A stretch of DNA of 64,000 nucleotides from Domibacillus indicus (GTDB lineage: Bacteria; Bacillota; Bacilli; Bacillales; Domibacillaceae): the NCBI RefSeq assembly GCF_000970685.1, contig NZ_LAJB01000003.1, forward strand, positions 248,001-312,000, written 5' to 3'. A program made the position numbers and the translations under genes. Below, piece by piece: positions 1 through 9,273 of this stretch. The first letter of the stretch is position 1, and each line of letters begins with the position of its first letter. A model generated the notes under the pieces. The model searched no databases. It was given only the letters and a program-made list of their open reading frames with translations, and was not told the origin of the DNA.

Positions 1-131
1 GCCCCCTGCTCATCATAAACGCGGGCAAGCTCGACCGGGTCCCCCGCATCACGCAGTTCGACAAATTGAATGCCTTTGACAACCCGTCCTTCTTTTACAT
101 CAAGGCACGGGATAATCCGTTTTGTCATCAT
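1..131 (-). CDS. hisF: HisF, imidazole glycerol phosphate synthase cyclase subunit (5' part only)
   Basis: Only the first 43 or so codons lie in the window; the gene runs off the left edge. The translation begins [12 protein letters not shown] and contains the conserved early HisF residues (catalytic Asp in PCLDV, then GRVVKG). HisF is the (beta-alpha)8 barrel that uses ammonia from HisH to convert PRFAR into imidazole glycerol phosphate and AICAR in the cytoplasm. A GGAGGTG ribosome binding site sits 8 bases before the ATG at 131, inside the end of hisA, and the two genes overlap by four bases (ATGA). It is the most distal his gene visible. Confidence 0.93.
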   Translation of the reverse strand, partial: MMTKRIIPCLDVKEGRVVKGIQFVELRDAGDPVELARVYDEQG

Positions 132-859
132 TCGCCTGCCACCTCCAGCGCTTCTTTAACGGTAAAGCGGCCCGTGTAAATGGACTTCCCGCAGATCGCA
201 CCGGACAGTCCATCCTGCTTCCATTCAGCCAGCTCACGCAGATCATCCAGTGAACTGACACCGCCTGAAGCAATAACACTTTTGCCGGTTGCACGGGCAA
301 GTTCAGCTGTTGCTTCCGTATTTGGGCCTGACAGCATGCCGTCATTGGCAATATCAGTGAAAATAAATGTTTCTGCGCCAGCTTCAGCAAATTCCTTTGC
401 AAGGTCAACCGCTTTGACAGAAGAGGTTTCAAGCCAGCCATGGGTTGCTACATAGCCGTTTTTCGCATCAAGCCCAATGGCAATTTTACTTCCATATGTA
501 CGAAGCCAGCTCTTAACAAGTTCCGGCTCTTTCACTGCGAGACTGCCAATAATAACCCGGTCTACCCCATTATCCAAATAATGCTTCACGTCTTCCTCCG
601 TCCGGATACCGCCGCCGATCTGGACTTTTGCATCAAGCTCCCGGGCTGCCTGGATAACATACTGGTCATTTACACGCTGACCGTCCTTTGCACCGTCAAG
701 GTCCACCATATGAATCCACTCCGCACCCTGCTCTACGAACGATTTTGCCATATCAAACGGTGAATCCCCGTAGACCGTTTCCTGGTCATAATCTCCCTGC
801 ACAAGGCGGACGCATTTGCCGCCGCGCATGTCGATTGCCGGGTAAATTGTAAAACTCAT
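128..859 (-). CDS. hisA: HisA, phosphoribosylformimino-5-aminoimidazole carboxamide ribotide isomerase
   Basis: This 243-residue protein has the HisA half-barrel repeats. IYPAID near residue 10 carries the first catalytic Asp. GLDAKNG near residue 127 and FTDIANDGM near 165 supply the second acidic site and a phosphate-binding turn; IASGGVSS is the other phosphate loop. It isomerises ProFAR to PRFAR by an Amadori rearrangement, the step before HisHF. The start overlaps the hisH stop by four bases and has a GGAGG site 7 bases upstream. Length is normal for the family. Confidence 0.96.
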   Translation of the reverse strand: MSFTIYPAIDMRGGKCVRLVQGDYDQETVYGDSPFDMAKSFVEQGAEWIHMVDLDGAKDGQRVNDQYVIQAARELDAKVQIGGGIRTEEDVKHYLDNGVDRVIIGSLAVKEPELVKSWLRTYGSKIAIGLDAKNGYVATHGWLETSSVKAVDLAKEFAEAGAETFIFTDIANDGMLSGPNTEATAELARATGKSVIASGGVSSLDDLRELAEWKQDGLSGAICGKSIYTGRFTVKEALEVAGE

Positions 860-1494
860 AGTATTTCCTCCGATCGTTCCATCGCTTTTGCAAAGTTTGT
901 TAACAGCTGCATTCCGGTTGCACTGCTTTTTTCCGGGTGGAACTGCATGCCGGATACGTTATCCTGCCCGACAACGGCCGGTACCGGCACCCCGTATTCC
1001 GCACTGGCGAGAAGAGCGCTGTCCTCCACTCCATCCGCATAGTACGAATGAACAAAATAAACATAGCCGTCTTCAATTCCTTCAAGTACAGGCGCATCCT
1101 GGTGAAAATGCAGCTTGTTCCAGCCCATATGCGGCACCTTCAGCCGGTCGCCACTTTGATCGCGGTCCGGAATACGGACAATGCGGCCTTTTAACAGTCC
1201 AAGGCCTTCAAACAAGCCGTTTTCTTCGCTTTCTTCAAATAAAAGCTGCATTCCGAGGCAAATGCCTAAAAGCGGACGGCCGCTTTCGACGTACTGATAA
1301 ATAAACTGGTCAAGCTCTTTTTCACGAAGGCGAGCCATTGCATCTTTAAATGCGCCGACGCCCGGCAGGATAACGCCTATTGTGCTGTTTAATTCTTCCG
1401 GTGATTCACTAATGATATAAGGGATGCCAATCCGCTCCAGCGCCTTGGACACGCTGAACAGATTGCCCATGCCATAATCGATAATGCCGATCAT
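856..1494 (-). CDS. hisH: HisH, glutamine amidotransferase subunit of imidazole glycerol phosphate synthase
   Basis: This is a 212-residue class I glutamine amidotransferase. The nucleophile is Cys79 in GICLGMQ, and the His-Glu pair is in QFHPEKS near the C-terminus. It hydrolyses glutamine and channels ammonia to HisF. It starts directly after the hisB stop codon, and its AAGGGG ribosome binding site lies in the last codons of hisB, which suggests translational coupling. Confidence 0.96.
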   Translation of the reverse strand: MIGIIDYGMGNLFSVSKALERIGIPYIISESPEELNSTIGVILPGVGAFKDAMARLREKELDQFIYQYVESGRPLLGICLGMQLLFEESEENGLFEGLGLLKGRIVRIPDRDQSGDRLKVPHMGWNKLHFHQDAPVLEGIEDGYVYFVHSYYADGVEDSALLASAEYGVPVPAVVGQDNVSGMQFHPEKSSATGMQLLTNFAKAMERSEEIL

Positions 1495-2088
1495 TTACAA
1501 CATCCCCTTCGTTGATGGTACACCCTTTACACGCGGGTCAATCGTGACCGCCTCATCAATCGCGCGGGCCATTGCTTTAAAGACCGCTTCAATCATGTGG
1601 TGCGTATTCGTCCCATAGTGAATGATCACATGCAGATTTATGCGGGCTTCCAGAGCAAATTTCCATAAAAATTCATGCACAAGCTCTGTGTCAAACGTGC
1701 CGACTTTTTGAGAAGGAAAGTCCGCTCCGCGAATTTCAAAATGCGGGCGGTTGCTTAAGTCCACCACTACCTGCGCCAGTGTATCATCCATTGGCACAAA
1801 GAAATTTCCATACCGTTTAATGCCTTTTTTATCCCCAAGTGCTTCTTTTAACGCCATGCCAAGCACAATGCCGATGTCTTCTGTTGTATGGTGATCGTCG
1901 ACCTCCACATCGCCGTCTGCTTTTACCGTTAAATCAAAGTGGCCGTGGCGCGTAAACAAATCGAGCATATGATCCATGAACGGCACGCCTGTTTTTATAT
2001 CAGACTTTCCTTCTCCATCTATTTCAAACGCAAGATCAATTTTTGTTTCGCCTGTATAACGCTGCAATTCTGCATTCCGGTTTCCCAT
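1495..2088 (-). CDS. hisB: HisB, imidazoleglycerol-phosphate dehydratase
   Basis: This 197-residue monofunctional IGPD lacks the phosphatase domain found in enteric HisB. The two metal-binding His motifs are visible: DHHTTED in the first half and HHMIEA in the second. The early MDHMLDLF segment is also typical. It dehydrates imidazole glycerol phosphate to imidazole acetol phosphate using Mn. It lies 19 bases after hisD in the his operon. Confidence 0.96.
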   Translation of the reverse strand: MGNRNAELQRYTGETKIDLAFEIDGEGKSDIKTGVPFMDHMLDLFTRHGHFDLTVKADGDVEVDDHHTTEDIGIVLGMALKEALGDKKGIKRYGNFFVPMDDTLAQVVVDLSNRPHFEIRGADFPSQKVGTFDTELVHEFLWKFALEARINLHVIIHYGTNTHHMIEAVFKAMARAIDEAVTIDPRVKGVPSTKGML

Positions 2089-2107
2089 TGTTCAGCTCTC
2101 TCCTCTT

Positions 2108-3376
2108 TTATTCTTTACGCGCTTCAATCGCGCGGGCGTGTGCCTCCAGCCCCTCAAGGCGGGCAAATGCAGCAATCTTGCCGCCGTGCCTGTCAAACGC
2201 TTCTTTGCTGTACATAATAATGCTCGATTTTTTCATAAAGTCATCAACAGTAAGCGGACTTGAAAAGCGGGCCGTGCCATTTGTCGGCAGTACGTGATTC
2301 GGGCCGGCAAAGTAGTCGCCGACCGGCTCGGATGAATAGCGTCCGACAAAAATAGCGCCGGCATGCTTAATGTCTTTCGCTCTTTCAAGCGCATTTTCTG
2401 TAATAATCTCCAGGTGTTCCGGGGCAATGCGGTTAATCGTCTGCACCGCTTCTTTCATTGTTGATGCAATATAAATAGCGCCGTGCTCTTCAATCGATGG
2501 CCGGGCAATGTTTTCACGCGGCAATGTAGAGAGCTGCCGTTCAATTTCAGCCGCCACTTCCAGGGCAAGCGTTTGTGACGTTGTCACTAATACGGCTGAC
2601 GCACGCGTGTCATGCTCTGCCTGAGAGAGCATATCAGCGGCTACTTCTCTGGCTGATGCTGTCTCATCCGCCAGTACGGCGATTTCGCTTGGGCCGGCAA
2701 TCATATCAATGTCTACATCTCCGAATACTTCCCGTTTGGCGAGCGCCACAAAAATATTGCCCGGGCCGGTAATTTTGTCGACCGGCTTAATGGATTCAGT
2801 TCCATAAGCAAGAGCCGCAACGGCCTGAGCTCCGCCAACTTTAAAAATGTCTTTCACTCCGGCGATATCAGCTGCGACAAGAACACCCGCCGGAATACGC
2901 CCGTCTTTTCCTGGCGGCGTAACCATCACAATCCGCTCGACACCGGCCGTTTTTGCCGGCATTACATTCATTAAAACAGAGGATGGATAAGCGGCTGTAC
3001 CGCCCGGCACGTAAACACCAGCTGAGTCAAGCGGCGTCAGTTTCTGGCCCAGGATGGAACCATCCGCATTCGTATAAAGCCATGTTTCCCGCTTTTGCTT
3101 TGCGTGAAAAGCGGCTATATTCTCCGCCGCTTCCTGAATAATTTTAATCATCTCGTCATCAAGCTCAGCGTATGCATCATTGATTTCATCCTGGTTTACT
3201 TTTAAGCTGTACAATTTGGCTCCGTCAAACTTTTCCGTATACGCAAAAAGCGCCTGATCTCCGTTTTCGCGCACATCCTGAATAATGTCACACACGATGC
3301 GCTGCTGTTCTTCTGTTCCAGCGTCAACAGACCGCTTAATGGAAAGCCCTTCTGTCACCTGTTCGATTTTGATCAT
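2108..3376 (-). CDS. hisD: HisD, histidinol dehydrogenase
   Basis: This 422-residue zinc enzyme oxidises L-histidinol to histidine with two NAD, the last step of the pathway. The family signature is seen as KITGPGNIFVALAKREV followed by DMIAGPSE near residue 230. HLEIITENA near residue 320 carries a catalytic His. The ATG lies four bases after the hisG stop, with a weak AAGG-type site inside hisG, so translational coupling is likely. Confidence 0.96.
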   Translation of the reverse strand: MIKIEQVTEGLSIKRSVDAGTEEQQRIVCDIIQDVRENGDQALFAYTEKFDGAKLYSLKVNQDEINDAYAELDDEMIKIIQEAAENIAAFHAKQKRETWLYTNADGSILGQKLTPLDSAGVYVPGGTAAYPSSVLMNVMPAKTAGVERIVMVTPPGKDGRIPAGVLVAADIAGVKDIFKVGGAQAVAALAYGTESIKPVDKITGPGNIFVALAKREVFGDVDIDMIAGPSEIAVLADETASAREVAADMLSQAEHDTRASAVLVTTSQTLALEVAAEIERQLSTLPRENIARPSIEEHGAIYIASTMKEAVQTINRIAPEHLEIITENALERAKDIKHAGAIFVGRYSSEPVGDYFAGPNHVLPTNGTARFSSPLTVDDFMKKSSIIMYSKEAFDRHGGKIAAFARLEGLEAHARAIEARKE

Positions 3377-3379
3377 CGA

Positions 3380-4018
3380 TTACTGCACCGCCTTTTCTTC
3401 GATTGTCTCCGTAAGCCGGCTGACAAGCGCTGAAATCTCCTCGTTTTTCATTCGGTAGCTGACCGGATTGACAATCAGCCGGGATGTGATGCCGACAATA
3501 GTTTCATATTCAACAAGCCCATTTTCGCGCAGGGTCTGGCCGGTGGAAACAATGTCTACAATCCGGTCAGATAAGCCGATTAAAGGCGCAAGCTCGATGG
3601 AACCATTCAATTTAATGATTTCTACCTGCTCGCCTTTTTCACGGAAATAAGCAGAGGCGACTGTTGGATATTTTGTGGCAATTCTAGGTGCCACTTCGTT
3701 GAGCGATGTATCAGGAAGCCCTGCCACGGCGAGGTAGCATGGGCTGATTTTCAAATCAAGCACCTCGTAGACATCGCGCTCTTCCTCCAGAAGGACATCT
3801 TTGCCGGCAATACCGATATCGGCTACACCGTGTTCAACATACGTGGCAACGTCCATCGGCTTTGCCAGGAAAAAGCGCATGTTTTCCTCCGGCACTTCAA
3901 TAATCAATTTGCGTGATTCATCCAGCTCTGGCGGAAGCTTATAGCCCGCTTCCTGCATAAGAGCTGCCGCTTCTTCAAATATCCGGCCTTTCGGCATCGC
4001 AATGGTTAACATCGACAT
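3380..4018 (-). CDS. hisG: HisG, ATP phosphoribosyltransferase, short form
   Basis: This 212-residue protein catalyses the first committed step, joining ATP and PRPP. The length marks the short HisG form, which lacks the C-terminal histidine-binding domain and needs HisZ as a regulatory partner; HisZ is encoded directly upstream. The N-terminus reads [13 protein letters not shown], and the PRPP loop near residue 150 is seen as [11 protein letters not shown] placed the start at 4018, where ATG overlaps the hisZ stop (TAATG) behind a run of G; a longer in-frame reading from 4069 lies wholly inside hisZ and is unlikely. Confidence 0.95.
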   Translation of the reverse strand: MSMLTIAMPKGRIFEEAAALMQEAGYKLPPELDESRKLIIEVPEENMRFFLAKPMDVATYVEHGVADIGIAGKDVLLEEERDVYEVLDLKISPCYLAVAGLPDTSLNEVAPRIATKYPTVASAYFREKGEQVEIIKLNGSIELAPLIGLSDRIVDIVSTGQTLRENGLVEYETIVGITSRLIVNPVSYRMKNEEISALVSRLTETIEEKAVQ

Positions 4019-5199
4019 TACGCGTTCCCCCCTGTTGCTTTTCCAACAAAAAATGTGACGCTTTTGCACGTCTCAGTAAATTTATCAACATCTTTTACAC
4101 CTGCTACGTCCTGAAGCAGGACACACTCGCCCGCTGCACGGCGCTTTTGCGCTTCCTGTATCGCTTCAAGACGGCGTTCATTGCTGAACAGAACGCAGTG
4201 CACACCGGCTTCGTCTTCAAGCTGCTCCAGCGCCTCCAGCAGGAAGTCAACACGAAGGCCAAATCCAGTAGCGCCAGCCGGGCGGCCAAATTTCTCAAGC
4301 AAGTCGTCATAGCGGCCGCCGTTGCCAACTGGTGCTCCGACACCGTCTGCGTATACTTCAAATAAAAGGCCTGTATAATAGCTCATATGGCTGACCAGCG
4401 GCAGGTCAAATGTTACATACTGGTCAACGCCGTATTCCTGCAGGCGGCTGAATACCGTTTTAAGTTCATCCAGCGCCTCGGCTCCTGCACTTCCTTCTAC
4501 CAGCTTTGCCGCTTCGTCCAGGCAGTTTATACTTCCTGACAAGCTTAAAAATTGAAGAAGACGCTGTTTATCAATTGACGATAACGGCAGGTTTTTCACA
4601 TGCTCGCGGTAGCCAACATAATTTTTCTCATATAAAAACCGGCGCAGCTGCTCAGACCGTTCTTCGGTTCCTAGAATTTGGCGGAACAGTTCATCTGTAA
4701 ATCGGATATGGCCGAGAGAGATCTGAAATTTTTCGAGTCCTGCCTGCTTCATAACCGATACAAGCAGTGCAATCACTTCTGCATCTGCACTAATCGTGTC
4801 ATCACCGATCATTTCAACACCGATCTGCTCAAATTCAGCAGCCCGCCCGCCTTCGCGCTGCTGGGCACGGTAGACGTTTGCAGAGTAAGCCAGGCGGAGC
4901 GGCACGCGCTCTTTCAACAGCTTCGCCGCCGCCACACGTGCAATAGGCGCTGTCATGTCAGGACGCAGCACAAGCGTATTCCCCTGCTGGTCAAGAAGCT
5001 TAAACAGCTGGCGGTCCAAAATAGCCGATGCCTCCCCGACTGTTTCAGAATATTCAAGCGCCGGTGTCTCAATAAAGCGGTATCCCCAGCTTCTCATCGC
5101 ACCTTCAGCGGCCTCTTTTAATTTCCGCTTCGTTTCATAAATGTGCGGCAATGTATCCCGCATTCCAACTGGCTTTTCAAACATTAACAGCTTCGACAT
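4018..5199 (-). CDS. hisZ: HisZ, ATP phosphoribosyltransferase regulatory subunit
   Basis: This 393-residue protein is a HisRS-like class II synthetase fold that has lost tRNA charging. It pairs with short HisG to make an active, histidine-inhibited enzyme. Seen motifs are [13 protein letters not shown] near residue 78, [10 protein letters not shown] near 112 (a HisRS-type motif 2 relic), and GGRYDDL near 295. It is the first gene of the operon. A sigma-A-like promoter and an inverted repeat lie upstream. Confidence 0.95.
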   Translation of the reverse strand: MSKLLMFEKPVGMRDTLPHIYETKRKLKEAAEGAMRSWGYRFIETPALEYSETVGEASAILDRQLFKLLDQQGNTLVLRPDMTAPIARVAAAKLLKERVPLRLAYSANVYRAQQREGGRAAEFEQIGVEMIGDDTISADAEVIALLVSVMKQAGLEKFQISLGHIRFTDELFRQILGTEERSEQLRRFLYEKNYVGYREHVKNLPLSSIDKQRLLQFLSLSGSINCLDEAAKLVEGSAGAEALDELKTVFSRLQEYGVDQYVTFDLPLVSHMSYYTGLLFEVYADGVGAPVGNGGRYDDLLEKFGRPAGATGFGLRVDFLLEALEQLEDEAGVHCVLFSNERRLEAIQEAQKRRAAGECVLLQDVAGVKDVDKFTETCKSVTFFVGKATGGNA

Positions 5200-5227
5200 C
5201 TTTTATCACCCGATCGTATATATTTTG

Positions 5228-5251
5228 CTTTAGTTCGCTAATGTACTAAAG
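5228..5251 (-). promoter_or_regulatory. Inverted repeat in the hisZ leader, candidate operator
   Basis: CTTTAGT and ACTAAAG are separated by 10 bases. Relative to the promoter at 5265-5293 this covers roughly +7 to +30, a position suited to repression. Bacillaceae his genes are thought to be controlled by the TrpR-like protein YerC/HisR; assigning this site to it is inference. Confidence 0.4.
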
Positions 5252-5264
5252 GTAAGTTATTTGT

Positions 5265-5293
5265 AGTTTAACGTTTCTGACAATTCGCGTCAA
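5265..5293 (-). promoter_or_regulatory. Sigma-A-like promoter of the his operon
   Basis: On the minus strand TTGACG, a 17-base spacer and TAAACT precede hisZ by about 65 bases. The -35 matches the consensus at five of six positions and the -10 at four. Confidence 0.6.
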
Positions 5294-5362
5294 GTAAGAA
5301 AAATGAAAGTATTCCGGCAGGCACCGTGTAAGCCTCTGCAGCCTTTATTGCTTTTATTACAT

Positions 5363-5386
5363 AAAAAAAACCGGGTATTCCCGGTT
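5363..5386 (-). terminator. Intrinsic terminator after the DUF4003 gene
   Basis: A seven-base-pair stem (AACCGGG/CCCGGTT) with a TATT loop is followed on the minus strand by a run of eight T. It begins right after the TGA stop at 5387. Confidence 0.85.
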
Positions 5387-6298
5387 TCAGCCGCTTGACG
5401 ACGAGGCCGTTACTGCTCCGGCCGTTGAAGCTGCCATTACTGCCTGCTGCGCTTGAATCATCGCTTGAACAGCTGCTGTTAAACCGGCTGATGATTCAAT
5501 CATCGCTTGAGAGGCAAAAATCGATGCAAGCGTGACAGCCATATCCTTTGACCATTTTAAAACAGGAGAGTTCCTTAATTCGATTGCTGCCCCGACACAC
5601 TCCTTTATATTTCCTGATAAAGCCGCGATGCCAAGAGCAGGATAATGCATTCCTTTTATTTTTAGTCCGCTGCTTTCAAATTCCCTTTTTGCATTCAAAA
5701 CAGCCTGTGCGGTATTTTCCTCATATAAGCCATTCATAACAAGCATATTCGCTAAAAACTGAAGATCGTTTCCTTTCCAAAAGCCATTTTCATTCAAAAA
5801 ACGGTAATAGCTTTCAGACGCATCGACAAGCTCCGTTACGCTTTCCGGACGGTTCGCCATAATAACAGAGGCCGGATAATCCTCATGAGAGGTTAAAAAC
5901 GCATGATACCGCCGCATTTCCGTGTAAATTTCCTTAATCCGTTCGGGCCGCGTGGATGGATTCAGCAAAAAAGCGGCAATGTACGTATACGGAGAAGAGC
6001 GGAGACCGGCTGAACGGAGCGTATCATACTTTCTCTGCAGTTCCGCAATCACCTCGTCCTGTTCCCTTTCTGCTGATAGAAGCAAGCCCGCCATTGGAAA
6101 ATGAATGGTCCGCAATGGAGAAAAAACGGAACCCGATTTTTTTAACCTGCTCGACATCTCGATAAATTCTTTTTCGTCAATCTCTTTCTGTCTGGCGGCA
6201 AACTGTGCTGCCGTTAATAAAACAAGACGCTTATCAATCCATTTTCCCGCTGTCCGGCGCAGCACATCCGTATTTTGCTCCAGCATCGTTATATTCAT
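5387..6298 (-). CDS. DUF4003 family protein
   Basis: This 303-residue soluble protein resembles the DUF4003 family of Bacillaceae, whose function is unknown. It is helix-rich, with no signal peptide or membrane segment. It ends in a small Ala/Thr/Ser-rich tail. The ATG at 6298 is chosen because it lies 7 bases from a GGGGG ribosome binding site; the in-frame ATG at 6304 is only one base from it. It is a single gene with its own terminator between his and a repeat element. The family name comes from recollection, not a search. Confidence 0.7.
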   Translation of the reverse strand: MNITMLEQNTDVLRRTAGKWIDKRLVLLTAAQFAARQKEIDEKEFIEMSSRLKKSGSVFSPLRTIHFPMAGLLLSAEREQDEVIAELQRKYDTLRSAGLRSSPYTYIAAFLLNPSTRPERIKEIYTEMRRYHAFLTSHEDYPASVIMANRPESVTELVDASESYYRFLNENGFWKGNDLQFLANMLVMNGLYEENTAQAVLNAKREFESSGLKIKGMHYPALGIAALSGNIKECVGAAIELRNSPVLKWSKDMAVTLASIFASQAMIESSAGLTAAVQAMIQAQQAVMAASTAGAVTASSSSG

Positions 6299-6487
6299 TG
6301 CCATTCCCCCGTTTTTGTTTCTTACTTTCTACGAATGAACCTGTAAAAAGTTTCAATAAGGATCGTCCTCCTAATAGGTGAAGGCAGTCTTCTCATTCTG
6401 TGAAGATCTCCAGGTTTAATCCGGCTGATCTTCTTTTGCGAATAAGAAAGGGAAGAACAAACATACTTTTCAATCCCGCTTTTTCAG

Positions 6488-6640
6488 AAAAACAACGGGC
6501 GAAGGGTGGCCGGTGGAGACTCCCATGGGACGAGCGGACAGGCTGAAACAGGCAGCGCGAAGCGATGGCTGGTTCAGCGTTCGCCCCATAGGAAAGCGGA
6601 ACCGGCCGCCCGTAGCCCCTGACCCTGCTTTTGAAAGAAA
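6488..6640. repeat. Dispersed palindromic intergenic repeat, copy A
   Basis: About 150 bases nearly the same as 49383-49533 (copy B), in the same orientation, and sharing its architecture with 12863-12948. Ends are inverted: GGCCGGT near 6507 and ACCGGCC near 6601. An inner pair CCCATGGGACGAGC / GTTCGCCCCATAGG is also inverted, so the whole could fold into one long hairpin. No open reading frame in it is convincing. It sits downstream of the SLC13 gene terminator. Confidence 0.8.
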
Positions 6641-6663
6641 ACAATTCTATTTTTCAAAACTGT

Positions 6664-6703
6664 AAAAAGACCGTCTTCCTGGCAGGTGGAAGACGGTCTT
6701 TTT
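6664..6703. terminator. Strong bidirectional terminator after the SLC13 transporter gene
   Basis: A perfect 16-base-pair stem (AAAAAGACCGTCTTCC and its complement) with an eight-base loop. T runs lie on both strands. It ends five bases from the minus-strand transporter stop codon at 6709. Confidence 0.9.
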
Positions 6704-6708
6704 AAAAC

Positions 6709-8358
6709 TTATTTAAAATCTGCCGGGAACACGGAAATATCTACTCCAAAGACAGCCGGCATAATCAAGTACATCGCACCGACAATCATGACAATGGCGA
6801 ACATGTTGATCCAAAAGCCCGCTTTTACCATTTCCGGAATGGTGATTTTGCCAGTCGCGAAAATAATCGCATTTGGCGGCGTGCCTACCGGAAGCATAAA
6901 AGCACAGTTCGCTGCCATAGCAGCCGGCATCATTAAAATGAATGGGTGAACGTTTAACGCAAGAGCAAGTGCAGCCAGTACAGGCATAATCATGGTTGCT
7001 GTTGCTGTATTTGATGTAATTTCGGTTAAGAATAAAACAAATGTTGTCACACAGACGACGACAAGGAACATCGATAAGCCATCAAGAACTGTTAATTGAT
7101 CTCCAATCCATTCTGCCAGTCCTGTTTCACCAAAACCAGATGCGATTGCAAGGCCGCCTCCGAATAAAAGGAGTACTCCCCATGGCAGATCGCGTGCAAT
7201 GGACCAGTCCAGCAGAGCGCCGCCTTTGTTTTTTGAAGGAAGAATAAACAGCAGAACCGCTGCTGTGATGGCAATCATAGCATCACTAATGCCAGGGATA
7301 GGAATAATATCTGTCCAGATAAATGTCCGGGTAATCCACATAAAAGCTGCGAAAATAAATACAGCAAGAACGAGTCCTTCTTCTGAGCTCATTTTTCCAA
7401 GCTTTTTCTTCTCAGAGCGAATTAGTTCCATTCCGCCCGGAAGCTCTTTAAACTTTATTGGGAATGCAATATTTACAAGGTACAGCCAGGAAACAATTAA
7501 CAAAATAAATACAACAGGTGCAGCTACAAACATCCAGTCAGCGAATCCAACTGTAACACCGTATAAGTTTTTCACTGCCGCCGCCATAATAATATTCGGC
7601 GGGGTACCAATCAATGTTCCAAGCCCGCCGATCGTGCCGGCAAAGCCGATTCCAAAAATAACCGTTTTTTCAAAGCTGTGAATATCAATTGACTTGTCCC
7701 CTGATTTTTTTACGATTTGAGCCGCCTGGTAAGTGATAGCAGTTCCAATCGGCACCATCATCATAACCGCTGCCGTATTTGATACCCACATCGATAAAAA
7801 TCCAGTAGCAATCATAAAACCAAGAACAATTCTTTTTGAGCCTGTACCGAGTACGGAAACAATATTCATGGCAATCCGTTTGTGAAGATCCCATTTTTCC
7901 ATCGCTATAGCGATCACAAAACCGCCAAGAAACAAGAAAATGATTGGATCTCCGTAAGCTGCAGTAACCGTATCACCATCAAGCGCACCTGTAAGCGGCA
8001 ATAAGATAATTGGCAAAAGCGATGTAACCGGAATCGGGATTGCTTCGGTAATCCACCAGGTTGCCACCCAGACTGTTACAGCCAGAACCGCCTTTGCTTC
8101 AGGGTTCAAGCCAGCCGGTGAGAAAAATAATAAAATAGCTAAAAACAATAAAGGACCAAGCAGGAATCCAACCCACTGTGCCGGCTTCATATATCGCTTT
8201 TTTGGATCGTTCGGCCCATTGGCGCCTGTTGCAGCGTCTTCATTCGTCTGTCCTAATTTTGAATCCGCTTTCTTCGGCAAAGCAAAAAACAAAAGCTGCT
8301 TTATTTTATCGTGTGCGTTCCAACACTCATTCCATACGTTTGCGGCAAATTGCTGCAT
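6709..8358 (-). CDS. SLC13/DASS-family sodium:dicarboxylate symporter
   Basis: This 549-residue membrane protein has about 11 hydrophobic segments after a polar N-terminal 55 residues. Both SNT substrate/sodium motifs of the DASS family are present: SNTAAVMMMVP in the first half and EITSNTATATMIMP near the C-terminus. It should import C4-dicarboxylates such as succinate, fumarate or malate with Na+. The gene follows a good GGGAGGG site. A cre-like CcpA site lies about 110 bases upstream, and a CitA/DcuS-type two-component system is encoded just upstream on the same strand, so substrate induction plus glucose repression is likely. Exact substrate cannot be read from sequence. Confidence 0.9.
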   Translation of the reverse strand: MQQFAANVWNECWNAHDKIKQLLFFALPKKADSKLGQTNEDAATGANGPNDPKKRYMKPAQWVGFLLGPLLFLAILLFFSPAGLNPEAKAVLAVTVWVATWWITEAIPIPVTSLLPIILLPLTGALDGDTVTAAYGDPIIFLFLGGFVIAIAMEKWDLHKRIAMNIVSVLGTGSKRIVLGFMIATGFLSMWVSNTAAVMMMVPIGTAITYQAAQIVKKSGDKSIDIHSFEKTVIFGIGFAGTIGGLGTLIGTPPNIIMAAAVKNLYGVTVGFADWMFVAAPVVFILLIVSWLYLVNIAFPIKFKELPGGMELIRSEKKKLGKMSSEEGLVLAVFIFAAFMWITRTFIWTDIIPIPGISDAMIAITAAVLLFILPSKNKGGALLDWSIARDLPWGVLLLFGGGLAIASGFGETGLAEWIGDQLTVLDGLSMFLVVVCVTTFVLFLTEITSNTATATMIMPVLAALALALNVHPFILMMPAAMAANCAFMLPVGTPPNAIIFATGKITIPEMVKAGFWINMFAIVMIVGAMYLIMPAVFGVDISVFPADFK

Positions 8359-8467
8359 TCAAAACCCTCCCTTTTCATTGTCACATTTTGTTCATAACTG
8401 AAGTGTAAACGATCAGCAAACGAGAAAGAGATTAAAAAAGAAAAGAAAGAGTTTTGTAAATAAAAAA

Positions 8468-8482
8468 AGCAAGCGCTTTCAA
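8468..8482 (-). promoter_or_regulatory. Catabolite-responsive element (cre) upstream of the transporter
   Basis: On the minus strand TTGAAAGCGCTTGCT fits the CcpA consensus WTGNAANCGNWNNCW at every fixed position. It lies about 110 bases before the SLC13 start. Confidence 0.65.
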
Positions 8483-8551
8483 CAAGAGAAATCGGCAAAC
8501 GAGTTCAGAATACAGCCATTTTGAAAGCAGGGTGCTTGCGTTTTCTTTTTA

Positions 8552-9262
8552 TCATATATACAGGAAAATCCGGTCTTTTTCCGATTCCTGAACCTGATAC
8601 CGGGATTGCGGACGTCCTACTGAGCCATATGAAACATCGGATGTCAGCAGGCCTGTTTCCTGCAAAAAAGATAAGTATTTCCGCACTGATACACGGGAAA
8701 CCCCCGTGGCAAATGCGATATCTTCTGCTGAGAAGTCCTCCTGCCCTGCTTCATTAATTGCTCCCCACACAATAGATAGTGTTTCCTTCGTCAGTCCTTT
8801 TGGCAGTTCACGCGGCGGCAGGGCTTGTTCTGTATGAAACAGCATTGCATCAATATCGCTTTGCTTCATATCCGCTGACTCATTGAAAAAGCGGCGCCGC
8901 TGCGCATAAGCAAGAAGCGCCTGCTGGAAGCGTTCAAAATGGAAAGGCTTGATTAAATAATCCACTGCTCCAAGCTGCATCGCTTTTTGTACGCTGTGCA
9001 TGTCGTTGGCGGCGCTGATCATAATCACATCCGCCCTGGAACCGGATGTCCGAAGTTTTTCAAGCACCTGTAAGCCAGTCATCCCCGGCATATAAATATC
9101 AAGCAAAATTAAATCCGGCTTATCGGCCAGCGCTTTAGCGAGCACTTCTTCCGGCATGCTTGCTGTGCCTGCCGGTTCAAATCCGGCAACTGATTCAACG
9201 TACCGGCGGTTTAATTCCGCCACCATTGGATCATCCTCTGCAATTAACACACGAATCATCAT
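8552..9262 (-). CDS. CitB/DcuR-type response regulator
   Basis: This 236-residue protein has a receiver domain (residues 1-120) with the acidic pocket EDD near residue 9, phospho-acceptor Asp55 in LLDIYMPG, and the conserved Lys in IKPF. The C-terminal third holds a helix-turn-helix (EDIAFATGVSRVSVRKYL), as in DcuR, DctR and CitT. It pairs with the kinase whose stop codon its leader overlaps. Its start at 9262 lies 6 bases after GAAAGGG; the track-like longer start is a TTG. The likely target is the SLC13 gene downstream. Confidence 0.88.
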   Translation of the reverse strand: MMIRVLIAEDDPMVAELNRRYVESVAGFEPAGTASMPEEVLAKALADKPDLILLDIYMPGMTGLQVLEKLRTSGSRADVIMISAANDMHSVQKAMQLGAVDYLIKPFHFERFQQALLAYAQRRRFFNESADMKQSDIDAMLFHTEQALPPRELPKGLTKETLSIVWGAINEAGQEDFSAEDIAFATGVSRVSVRKYLSFLQETGLLTSDVSYGSVGRPQSRYQVQESEKDRIFLYI

Positions 9263-9273
9263 CGTCAGCCCTT

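Noticed and set aside
6393-6644. Open reading frames across repeat copies A, B and C
   Set aside because: Frames are not conserved between copies, and the sequence is explained by palindromic arms.
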